Source: RPQJ01 sp963712815 (GTDB lineage Bacteria; Pseudomonadota; Gammaproteobacteria; Steroidobacterales; Steroidobacteraceae). From it: a stretch of DNA of 64,000 nucleotides. Position 1 is the first letter of the stretch. Each line of letters opens with the position of its first letter. The DNA is taken from assembly GCA_963712815.1 (NCBI GenBank), contig CAVQJL010000008.1, forward strand, positions 124,001 to 188,000, written 5' to 3'. The position numbers and the translations under genes were made by a program. Positions 9,016-16,680 of the stretch are shown here, in pieces. The notes beneath the pieces are model-generated. The model made no database searches. It worked only from the letters and a program-made list of their open reading frames with translations, and was not told the origin of the DNA.

Positions 9016-10308
9016 ATGTACATCGCTCTTCGACACCCGCTCAGTGCACTCCTGCTCGGCTGCCTGCTCAGCGCCGCCTCGTTTCCAGGCCATGCCCAGG
9101 AGGCCTCCGCCGCGGCGCCCGTCGAGCCGGCGGCAACAAGCGTCCCGGGACCGGGCACCTCGATCCCGGTCGACGCCCCGGCGGAGGTCGTCGCACTTCG
9201 CCTGCTGCCGATGACGGTCAGCGAGCTGTCGAGTGAGGCCGATGGCTGGATTCTGGAGATCCAGCATCGGACCGCGCGGATCGTCGACCTCAAGATCGCG
9301 ATCGCCGGGGAAGCAACGGATCCGGCGCGCACGAAGGCGCTGCAGGACGAACTGGCTGCGTTCACCGAGTCCCGGCGGGCAGTGTTCAAGAACTTCGATC
9401 AGTTGCTGGTCTCGTGGGAGTCCAAGGGCGGCGCTGCAGAGGCCATCGCCGGCCACCGCAAGTTCGTCACGGCCTTGCGCGCCGACGAACTGAAGGCGAC
9501 CGACAAGGGCACGCTCCTGACCGCCGCCAGCCAGTGGCTGGTCTCGAAGGATGGCGGCATGAGGGTCGCGTGGCACGCTATCGCGGCCATCGGATTGCTG
9601 CTGCTGATCTGGCTGCTGGCGAAGCTGGTCTCGCGGCTCGTGCACCGGGCCGTGCTCCGCTGGGACAAATTCTCGACGTTGCTCGATCGCTTCCTGGTGC
9701 GGGCGGCCTTCTGGGCCACGATGGTCGTCGGCACGCTGACCGTCCTCTCGTGGCTCGGCGTCCGCATGACTCCGATCCTCACGCTGCTCGGCGGTCTCAG
9801 CTTCGTCGTCGCCTTCGCCATGCAGAGCACGCTCAGCAATTTCGCCGCCGGCCTGATGATCATGATCTACCGGCCCTTCGACGTCGGAAACATGGTCACG
9901 GTGGGCGGCGTGACCGGCAAGGTCCAGGCCATGAACCTCGTCTCGACGACCCTGCTGACAGGAGACAACAAGGTGATCATCGTTCCCAACAGCAACGTCT
10001 GGGGCAGCATCATCACGAACGCCAACGTGCGCGACACGCGTCGCGTGGATCTCGCGTTCGACGTCCGCCACGTCGACGACCCCGCCGTGGTCCAGCGGAT
10101 CCTGGAGGAAGTCGTGGCCGGGCACCCGCTGGTGATGAAGGAGCCGGCGCCCGTGATCCGCATCAACGAGATGACCGCGATCGCAGTGAAGTTCGTCTGC
10201 CGCGTGTGGGCCCGCACGGAAGATCACTCGACCGTCCTCTGGGACGTCACGGAGCAGGTCAAGCGACGCTTCGACTCGGCCGGCATCCTCGCCCCATTGC
10301 CGTCGTAG
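9016..10308 (+). CDS. MscS-family mechanosensitive channel
   Basis: This 430-residue protein has a cleavable signal peptide (about 1-28, ending PGHA-QE), a periplasmic stretch to about 170, and then three hydrophobic segments. The last is the pore-lining helix rich in Gly/Ala (GGLSFVVAFAMQSTLSN). The MscS beta domain follows (YRPFDVGNMVTVGG, IIVPNSNVWG), then the alpha/beta cytosolic part. It would release solutes during hypo-osmotic shock. It differs from E. coli MscS by the added periplasmic N-domain. It is separated from the lipoprotein gene by 210 bp and ends 23 bp from a convergent gene. Confidence 0.9.
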   Translation: MYIALRHPLSALLLGCLLSAASFPGHAQEASAAAPVEPAATSVPGPGTSIPVDAPAEVVALRLLPMTVSELSSEADGWILEIQHRTARIVDLKIAIAGEATDPARTKALQDELAAFTESRRAVFKNFDQLLVSWESKGGAAEAIAGHRKFVTALRADELKATDKGTLLTAASQWLVSKDGGMRVAWHAIAAIGLLLLIWLLAKLVSRLVHRAVLRWDKFSTLLDRFLVRAAFWATMVVGTLTVLSWLGVRMTPILTLLGGLSFVVAFAMQSTLSNFAAGLMIMIYRPFDVGNMVTVGGVTGKVQAMNLVSTTLLTGDNKVIIVPNSNVWGSIITNANVRDTRRVDLAFDVRHVDDPAVVQRILEEVVAGHPLVMKEPAPVIRINEMTAIAVKFVCRVWARTEDHSTVLWDVTEQVKRRFDSAGILAPLPS

Positions 10309-10331
10309 CGAGCGAGGCCGGTCGAGGCGCG

Positions 10332-11850
10332 TTACTTCACGGGCTCGAAGTCACCGGGCTTCCAGGTCTGGTCGAACCACGGCTGCAGCGGACCGTACAG
10401 GCGCAGCAGCACGTTGTAGCTCTTGCCGGGCATGGTCTGGATCCAGTTTCCCTCGTGTCCCTTCGGTGCCTGCGGCCCAAACCACATGGTGTAGGAGCCG
10501 TCGGCATTGGGCTTCACCGAGGGGTTCAGGCTGTCGAGGCCGGCCAGCTTCTGGTCGGTCTCGAGCATCGACCGGTGCTGCCCGGAATAGACCATGAACG
10601 ACCAGAAATCCTTGGCCGGGACCGGTCCGGGCAGCGTGACCGAATACGTCTTGCCGCCGTCGAGGTATTCCCCGCTCGAGTCGTGCGCGGCGATTGCGTA
10701 GACGGAGCCCAGGCCTACCTTCGGCGCAGTCATCGCCGGGGTGATGCCGGTCGCGTAGTAGTGCATGAACGTGCGGTCATCGAGCATGCGCTCGCCGTTG
10801 TCGTAGAACTCGTAGTTGCCGCCGCCGGTAAACATCGAATACCACTTGCGGTCGGGATAGAAGAAGTACCGCGGATTGCGCGGCGCGAACGTGAGCGCGC
10901 GCGCCGTGGCGTTGCCGATCGCCACCGCTTCGGTGAGGATCTTCTTCATCCGCGCATCGGGCTCGAACGGCTGCCCCTTCTTGATGCCGATCGCGGCGAA
11001 CAGTCCAACCAGCTCCGGATCGAACGAGTCGGCCGGCTCGTACTGGACGACCGCGTTCAGTTCCTCGTAGAACTCGAAGTTGTTGGCGTGGACGGTGTTC
11101 ATCTGCTTGCCGGACAGGTTGACGAAGCGCTGCTTGGGCGGATTCGCCCGCCTGCGAAAGCGGATAGGTGCGGAAGCCTGCCTTCACATTGTCGGCCGCC
11201 GCCTTGAGGTCGCCGTCCTTGGGAATTGCGCGGAAGAACGACAGGTTGCGATAGCTCGGCGTCCTTACGACGAAATAGCCGTCGGGAAGGTCACCCTTGT
11301 AGTCGCGGTGCACGAACAGGTACTTGCCGCCCTTGCCCTGGTCCGGGCCGGTGAAGCCGAAGTCCGTGACGTAGCGGAAGTAGGCGTCGTCCACGGGTCC
11401 CAGGATGCCCGGCGGGACTTCAACGACGATGGGCCCGTCTTTGACGTTGATTTCCATCATGTTGTAGATGGTGGTCGAGTTGGCCGTCAGATAGAGCGAG
11501 CGGGCATCCATCAGCTGCTCGAACATGCCCAGGTCGCCCGGATTGATTCCGGCCTTCTTGAGACCTTCGAGCACGCCGTAGATCGAAGCCGCGGGAATGC
11601 CGTTAAGGAAGGCTTCCGCGCCGCGGGCCGTATCCAGGAAATCGTAGGCCTTGCGGACGGTCTCCTTGCTCGGCATGCCGTCGAAGAACTCGAGCTGACC
11701 GAGCAGCTCGGTGTGAACCTTGTCCGGCGTCGTGACCGAGTCCGGAACCTTGGCCGCGTACTTGGGCTCTTGCGCCCAGGTCGAGGCCGGCGCTGCTGCG
11801 AGCAGCACTACGCCGAGAATCGCGCCGAGCCGCCGATCAGTGAATTTCAT
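10332..11850 (-). pseudogene. DUF1254/DUF1214 periplasmic protein, split by a one-base insertion
   Basis: The frame from 11850 gives a signal peptide (about 1-27, ending STWA-QE) and a DUF1254 domain up to YPLSQAG. It then turns into Arg-rich nonsense. The frame ending at 10332 begins where that one fails and encodes the DUF1214 half (NTVHANNFEFYEELNAVVQ, ending WKPGDFEPVK). Removing one C from the CCC run at 11147-11149 gives the reading AANPPKQRFVNLSGKQM and a single 505-residue protein of normal COG5361 layout. The start is 3 bp after the reductase stop, so it belongs to the alkB-type operon. The family's function is unknown; members often sit beside catabolic genes. A sequencing error is as likely as a true pseudogene. 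Confidence 0.8.
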
Positions 11851-11853
11851 GTC

Positions 11854-12942
11854 TCATGCCACCTTTCTGGTTGAGGCCAGGTGCGACTGGTCCAGGAACT
11901 TGTCGAAGTGAATGCTGGCCGCCGCCATGCCGCCGGCCGTGAGGCCACCAATGCAACTGTCGATCATGCCGGGCGGCCCGCACAGGTAAGCCTGTTGGGC
12001 GCCGAGCGATTCGCCAGGCAGGCCGGCCAGGTGATCGACGATCAGTCCGCGCCGCCCAGCCCACGTGCTTCCGCCGGGCTCTTCGGCCAGGACCGGCACG
12101 AAATCGAAGCGAACCGGCCATTCGCGTCGCAGTGTATCGATTGAATCCAGCATGTACAGGTCCTGCTGCCTGCGAGCGCCGAATACGAGGGTTACCTCGC
12201 GAGGCCGTTTCAAAGACAGCAGGGCCCCTTGCAGCAGCGACAGCACCGGTGCCAGGCCGCTGCCGCCCGCCATGCACAGCATGGGCGCAGAAGATTCCTG
12301 CAGCACGAATTCGCCGAAAGGCGCGTTGACGTCCAGCGTATCGCCGACCTTCGCCTCGGTGAACAGCCACTCCGTGAAGCGACCAGCCGCCACCTTGCGG
12401 ATGAAGAACTCGGCGTTGCGCGACGTGCCGTTGGCATCGGGGACGTTTGCGAACGAATAGCTGCGGGTCACGCCCGCGGCACTGCCTTCCCGCGGCGACA
12501 ACTCGCAGTACTGCCCCGGGGTGAATGGCAGTGCGTGATCGAGCGTCAGCGCGACGTGCAGGATGTCGTGCGTGAGCGGCACCAGGCGCGTGATGCGCGC
12601 GGGGCTCTGGTGAGTCTGCACCAGTGTGCTCGCGTCCCGCAGCTGGACATCGATCTCGACGTCGCTCTGCGGGATGCTCTGGCAGGCCAGCACGTAGTTG
12701 TCGCGCAGCTCCTCGGCCGACAGGATGTAGCTCTTGTCGGTCAGTTCCCGGACCTTGCCCTTGACGAGACGGCACTTGCACGCGCCGCAGCCTCCCGCAC
12801 GGCAGTCGTGCGGGAAGGCGATGCCCTGGTTCAGTGCCGCCTGCAGCAGCGTTTCCTTCGATCCCACGCGCAGCTCGACGTTGGCGGGGGCGAGTCGGGC
12901 GCCGTAGGACGCCGGCTTCTTGCCGAACAGGCTGGACAACAT
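11854..12942 (-). CDS. Ferredoxin/FAD/NAD(P) oxidoreductase, XylA-like electron supplier to the hydroxylase
   Basis: This 362-residue protein combines a plant-type 2Fe-2S domain (Cys47, Cys52, Cys55 and Cys87), a flavin-binding ferredoxin-reductase domain (TRSYSFAN at about 155; GQYCEL before it) and a C-terminal NAD(P) domain (MAGGSGLAPVLSLL, CGPPGMID). The order is that of XylA or phenol-hydroxylase reductases. ATG 12942 is preceded by AAGGAGA. It starts 32 bp after the AlkB-type hydroxylase stop, so it most likely passes NAD(P)H electrons to that diiron centre. The longer upstream open frame is shadow sequence of the hydroxylase gene. Confidence 0.9.
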   Translation of the reverse strand: MLSSLFGKKPASYGARLAPANVELRVGSKETLLQAALNQGIAFPHDCRAGGCGACKCRLVKGKVRELTDKSYILSAEELRDNYVLACQSIPQSDVEIDVQLRDASTLVQTHQSPARITRLVPLTHDILHVALTLDHALPFTPGQYCELSPREGSAAGVTRSYSFANVPDANGTSRNAEFFIRKVAAGRFTEWLFTEAKVGDTLDVNAPFGEFVLQESSAPMLCMAGGSGLAPVLSLLQGALLSLKRPREVTLVFGARRQQDLYMLDSIDTLRREWPVRFDFVPVLAEEPGGSTWAGRRGLIVDHLAGLPGESLGAQQAYLCGPPGMIDSCIGGLTAGGMAAASIHFDKFLDQSHLASTRKVA

Positions 12943-12974
12943 GATCTGTCTCCTTGGCGGCTTGCTGGCGGGGC

Positions 12975-14153
12975 TCAGGCGGACAGCGGCGAGGCGAGTA
13001 CGAGGCCGCGCATCCCGGACTTCAGGCTCGCCGCACGGGCCAGCTCGCGTTCGGCGGGGGTCGCGTAGGAGCGGTCCCACTCGTTGAGCGCCGGTGTCAT
13101 CACTCGCTTGAACAACGGCGGGATGAGTGCCACGGGGATCATGGTCAGGTAGCCGCCGGGAAGGTTGGGCGCTTCGGGCATGGCGTCGAGCGTCCAGTAG
13201 GCGGCATCGGCCTCGGCATGGTGGTGCGAGTGGCGCGCCAGGCTGTAGAGCACGTTGGTGCTCATCCAGTGGTTCGAGTTCCACGAGTGACGCGGCTGCA
13301 CGGGCTTGCCGGCCTCGCGCACCATCCCGTAGTGGGCGAAGTAGTTCTGGATTTCCAGCAGCTCCTTGCCGATGAAGGCGATCAGGATCCAGACCGCGAG
13401 GCCGGCGAAGCCGGCCAGCGCAAATGCCGCGATGGCCGGAACGAGGTTCTGCAGGTTGCCGCGCATGAACGGGCTGGCGAGCGGATTCCACACGGACTTG
13501 CCGAACTTGGCGAGGCGGGCCTTCTCCATCTGGTACGCGTGGACATACGAGTGGATCGTCGAGCGCCAGGCGAAGGCGTAGAAGCCCTCGCCACGGCGCG
13601 CCGTGGCCGGGTCGTCGGGCGTGGCGACGCGGGCGTGATGACCGTACACGTGCTCGATGGCGAACGAGGTGTCTGCCGTGAACGTCAGCAGCCAGCGGCC
13701 CAGCACGAGGTCGAACGGGCGCGAGGTGCGGTGCGTCAGTTCGTGACCGGCGACGGTGCCGGCCAGCGCATTGATCATGCCCGCCGAGATCACGCCGCCA
13801 GCCCAGTGGAGCCAGTGCGTCGTGGCGGCGCGGCCCGCAAACAGGTCGATCCCGGCATGGGCTCGTACCCATTCACCGACGTGCGCGACGTCACCGCTGC
13901 CCAGCAGCCAGATCAGGAGTCCGTTGAACGCGATCAGCAGCGGCAGGATGGAATAGATGGGCAGGTTGAAGATCCCGCTGTCGGACTCGATCGCCGCGCT
14001 CGTGTCCCGAGGCAGCAGCCAGTCGCCCAGAACGAAGGCCGCGAACAGCCCGAGGGCCGGCGCCCAGAGCCACCAGCCGCCCGCGGCGATGGCAAGGATG
14101 GACAGTACGATCGCGAGCGGCATGAGCCACCCCTTCATGAGCTTGATCAACAT
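12975..14153 (-). CDS. AlkB-type membrane diiron alkane/xylene hydroxylase
   Basis: This 392-residue inner-membrane protein has about six helices and the eight-histidine diiron signature of membrane fatty-acid desaturase-like hydroxylases: HELTH at 137-141, EHVYGHH at 167-173 and LARHSHHHA at 305-313, plus the HYG motif at 274-276. It would hydroxylate the terminal carbon of an alkane or a methyl group on an aromatic ring or similar hydrocarbon. The start at 14153 is supported by GGAGGAGAC immediately upstream; a 54-residue upstream extension of the frame has no hydrophobic or conserved content. Pairing with a XylA-like reductase rather than rubredoxin leaves alkane versus xylene-type substrates open, so I give no gene symbol. 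Confidence 0.9.
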   Translation of the reverse strand: MLIKLMKGWLMPLAIVLSILAIAAGGWWLWAPALGLFAAFVLGDWLLPRDTSAAIESDSGIFNLPIYSILPLLIAFNGLLIWLLGSGDVAHVGEWVRAHAGIDLFAGRAATTHWLHWAGGVISAGMINALAGTVAGHELTHRTSRPFDLVLGRWLLTFTADTSFAIEHVYGHHARVATPDDPATARRGEGFYAFAWRSTIHSYVHAYQMEKARLAKFGKSVWNPLASPFMRGNLQNLVPAIAAFALAGFAGLAVWILIAFIGKELLEIQNYFAHYGMVREAGKPVQPRHSWNSNHWMSTNVLYSLARHSHHHAEADAAYWTLDAMPEAPNLPGGYLTMIPVALIPPLFKRVMTPALNEWDRSYATPAERELARAASLKSGMRGLVLASPLSA

Positions 14154-14244
14154 GTCTCCTCCGGAAACTTGATTTGAGTCGTGGGCCGCGCCGGGTGCCT
14201 TGATCTGCGCTCCGGCCAGCGAGGGGACGCATGCTAGGGGCGGG

Positions 14245-14295
14245 GTGACTCGTCGGGAATATCGCTTTGTGACGCCCATCTGGTCATTTAGTGAC
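14245..14295. promoter_or_regulatory. Three GTGAC direct repeats between hydroxylase operon and AraC regulator
   Basis: GTGAC occurs at 14245-14249, 14269-14273 and 14291-14295, all on the plus strand, with start-to-start spacing of 24 and 22 bp. The last two share a longer core (TTTGTGAC and TTTAGTGAC). AraC-family proteins typically bind direct repeats about two helical turns apart, and this site lies between the divergent starts at 14153 and 14307. Binding is inferred. Confidence 0.4.
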
Positions 14296-14306
14296 ATACT
14301 GCTCGG

Positions 14307-15341
14307 ATGGCCCATCCGACCGACTCGCTGCCGTGTCCCAGCACGTATTCACGATTGCTGCTGCAGCGCTGGCCGACGGCACAAGGTCGCCTGCTCGCCG
14401 GGACGGAACTGACGCCGGAGTCACTGGTACACCATGGCGCGATCACGGTGTCGCAGCAGTTGCAGGTGCTGCGCAACGCGCGCGTCCTGGCCGGCCGGGA
14501 GGATTGGGCGCTGGAGTTCGGCCGCCGGCTCAACATCAACAGCCACGGACCGCTGGGCTTCGCCGCAATCAGCGCGGCGACACTCGGTGAGGGCATCGAG
14601 ACCCTTGGTGCATTCGCGCGCATACGCTCGCCTTACATCGAGCACAGCGCCGTCGAGGAGGATCGCAGGCTCGTCCTGCGGTTCGACACCTCACGCTACC
14701 CACTGGGCGATCTCGAAGTGCCGCTCGTCGAGATCCTGCAGCAGATCGCGCTGTCCTACGTCCGGGCCGTGCTGGGCGAGGACAACTCGGATGCGACGCT
14801 GTGCTTCGCGTATGCGGCGCGCGGCCATGCCAGCCTCTACCGCGAAACGTTCAACACTCGCTGTGAGTTTTCCGCCGGCTTCAACGGGATTGCCCTGCCC
14901 GCGGCCCTGAAGGCACTGCCCTGTCCGTTGCACGACGAAAAGATCTTTCGTTCGTCCGTGTCCCGCTGCCGGGAAGCCCTGGCGGGCGTGCTCGCCGAGG
15001 ATGACGTCGTGGCCCGGACGTCGCACTGGCTGGCGGCGCACTTCGAGCACATCTCGACCAACCGGAAGTTCACGAGCCTGCCCCGGCTCGAGCAGATGGC
15101 CGATGCATGGGGCGTGACGACGCGCACCGTGATCCGGCGGCTGGCCGACAACGGCGTCCGCTTCGGTGAACTGCGCGCCGCCCAGCAGCTCGAGATGGCG
15201 CGCCGCATGCTCGACGACGCGCGCTACACCGTCAGCGACGTCGGCTACCTGCTCGGTTACGGCGATCCGGCGAACTTCGGGCGCGCGTTCAGGCGCCTCA
15301 CGGGTCAGTCACCCAGCGAGTACCGTCGCCGTGCTCGCTGA
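14307..15341 (+). CDS. AraC-family transcriptional regulator
   Basis: This 344-residue protein has an N-terminal ligand-sensing domain of the arabinose-binding type seen in OruR/ArgR-like AraC proteins (about 20-210). A C-terminal double helix-turn-helix follows (about 245-343) with the signature YTVSDVGYLLGYGDPANFGR and FRRLTGQSPSEYRR. Divergent placement next to the hydroxylase operon, with repeats between them, suggests it activates that operon in response to substrate or product. The start ATG has no clear ribosome site and lies only 11 bp from the last GTGAC repeat, consistent with autoregulation. Confidence 0.88.
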   Translation: MAHPTDSLPCPSTYSRLLLQRWPTAQGRLLAGTELTPESLVHHGAITVSQQLQVLRNARVLAGREDWALEFGRRLNINSHGPLGFAAISAATLGEGIETLGAFARIRSPYIEHSAVEEDRRLVLRFDTSRYPLGDLEVPLVEILQQIALSYVRAVLGEDNSDATLCFAYAARGHASLYRETFNTRCEFSAGFNGIALPAALKALPCPLHDEKIFRSSVSRCREALAGVLAEDDVVARTSHWLAAHFEHISTNRKFTSLPRLEQMADAWGVTTRTVIRRLADNGVRFGELRAAQQLEMARRMLDDARYTVSDVGYLLGYGDPANFGRAFRRLTGQSPSEYRRRAR

Positions 15342-15465
15342 GTGTTGCCAGGACACCAATCCAATGAACTGGGAGCGCGAACCTCCGGCGGGCCGCCACC
15401 CTGCCTTCCACCGCAGTTACGCCGGGCCATAGACTGGGTGGGACTGTGTCTTCGAGGAGTCGCCA

Positions 15466-16287
15466 GTGAATACGACAGTGATTTTCCGCGCCTTTGGGCT
15501 GTGCTCACTATTGACTGCAGCAGGCCCGGCACAGGCCGACTCGTATGAGCCGATGGGACAGATCATGCTAGTGGGCACCTTCCACTTCAGTAGTCCGGGG
15601 CGGGATGCGGTCAAGACGCGAAGCCTTGATGTGACAACCGCTGAGTCGCAGCGGTACCTGGAAGCGCTGGCCAGGCGAATTGCCACTTCCTTTCGGCCGA
15701 CCCGGGTTCTGCTCGAGTATCCGCCCTCCAACCAGGGTGACGTCGAGCGGCAGTTTCGTGAATTTCTGAAAGGCCAGTTCGAATTGCCCGTGAACGAGAT
15801 CTATCAGCTGGGCTTTCGCGTCGCCAAGTACAGCGGACTTGAGCAGGTCGCATCATTCGACCACGGGGACATCGAGTGGCAGGCAGATCGGATGCTCGAG
15901 TACGCCGAGCAGAACGATCCCATGGCCGTCGCTGATTTCAACCGCAAGATCGAGGAAATGACCGCGAAGAGTCAGCTGCAGCAGGACTCGCTGTCGCTCC
16001 AGCAGTTATTGGAGTTGCACAATGACGCACAAGAGTTTGCGGCCAACAAGGCCTTGTACATCGACACAAACGCGATAGGAGTCCGCGATGGCTACGCAGG
16101 AGCCGATGCGGCCGCGAGTTGGTGGCATAGGAACTTCCGCATGTACGCCAACATACAGGCCGAAGCGCAACCGGGTGAGCGGGTGCTGGTCATCGGCGGT
16201 AGCGGACATATCGCGATAATTGCAGACTTCCTGCAATGGGACAGCCGCAGAAGGGCGTCTGACGTGAAGCCGCTGCTCAAAGAGTGA
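15466..16287 (+). CDS. DUF5694/TraB-like secreted protein
   Basis: This 273-residue protein starts at GTG 15466 after a GAGGAG site. A signal peptide ends near GPAQA-DS (about 25). The mature part opens with IMLVGTFHFSSPG and later has VLLEYPP and VLVIGGSGHI. This is the pattern of DUF5694 and related TraB/GumN/ChaN-like folds, where conserved His, Glu and GxGH positions are thought to form a metal or hydrolase site. It stands alone between the AraC gene and the tRNA. The function is unknown. Confidence 0.6.
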   Translation: MNTTVIFRAFGLCSLLTAAGPAQADSYEPMGQIMLVGTFHFSSPGRDAVKTRSLDVTTAESQRYLEALARRIATSFRPTRVLLEYPPSNQGDVERQFREFLKGQFELPVNEIYQLGFRVAKYSGLEQVASFDHGDIEWQADRMLEYAEQNDPMAVADFNRKIEEMTAKSQLQQDSLSLQQLLELHNDAQEFAANKALYIDTNAIGVRDGYAGADAAASWWHRNFRMYANIQAEAQPGERVLVIGGSGHIAIIADFLQWDSRRRASDVKPLLKE

Positions 16288-16393
16288 AGTGGGCCTGTCG
16301 CCACCAATCGGCGAGGCTCTTGCTTTCGGTGTTGAACTCAGCAGCCGATACTCGGCGGGTCCCGGCTGGCGCTGTCTCAGCCTGGCGGGAAAG

Positions 16394-16467
16394 TGGAGCG
16401 GGTGATGGGAATCGAACCCACGTTAGTAGCTTGGGAAGCTACAGTTCTACCATTGAACTACACCCGC
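16394..16467 (-). tRNA. tRNA-Gly (anticodon CCC)
   Basis: On the minus strand a complete cloverleaf can be folded. The acceptor stem GCGGGTG pairs with CACCCGC, the D arm is GTTC-AATGGTA-GAAC, the anticodon stem GTAGC/GCTAC closes the loop TTCCCAA (anticodon CCC), and the T arm contains GGTTCGATTCC. The discriminator T is followed by a genome-encoded CCA (16394-16396). It closely resembles E. coli glyU and reads GGG codons. Confidence 0.95.
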
Positions 16468-16478
16468 TGGCCGGCGAA

Positions 16479-16508
16479 AGTTTATTCGCGTTCGAATTGA
16501 TTAGGCAA
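16479..16508 (-). promoter_or_regulatory. Probable sigma-70 promoter of the tRNA-Gly gene
   Basis: On the minus strand TTGCCT (16503-16508) and TAAACT (16479-16484) are separated by 18 bp. The -10 element is 11 bp before the mature tRNA 5' end, so the transcript would start a few bases upstream of it. It lies in the 213-bp gap before the transglutaminase gene, in which nothing else was recognised. Confidence 0.45.
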
Positions 16509-16680
16509 TCCGGCCAACAACCGCTCGATCCGGCGGCATCCAGATCGGCGCGCGCTGCGGCGACCACAGGCAACGGCTGACTCGAATCGCCCCCGATGAC
16601 GTAACATTCGGAGTCGCCGCTCGGCGGCCAGCCGGACCCACGATGGCGCACCAGCGGGCGTGCCCAGGTAACCGAAAGCC

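Noticed and set aside
12943..13872. N-terminal extension of the reductase reading frame
   Set aside because: It overlaps the hydroxylase in another frame. ATG 12942 has a strong ribosome site and a natural ferredoxin start.
16394..16467. tRNA-Gly gene as an integration site of a genomic island
   Set aside because: No repeat of the tRNA 3' end and no integrase gene were seen in the window.
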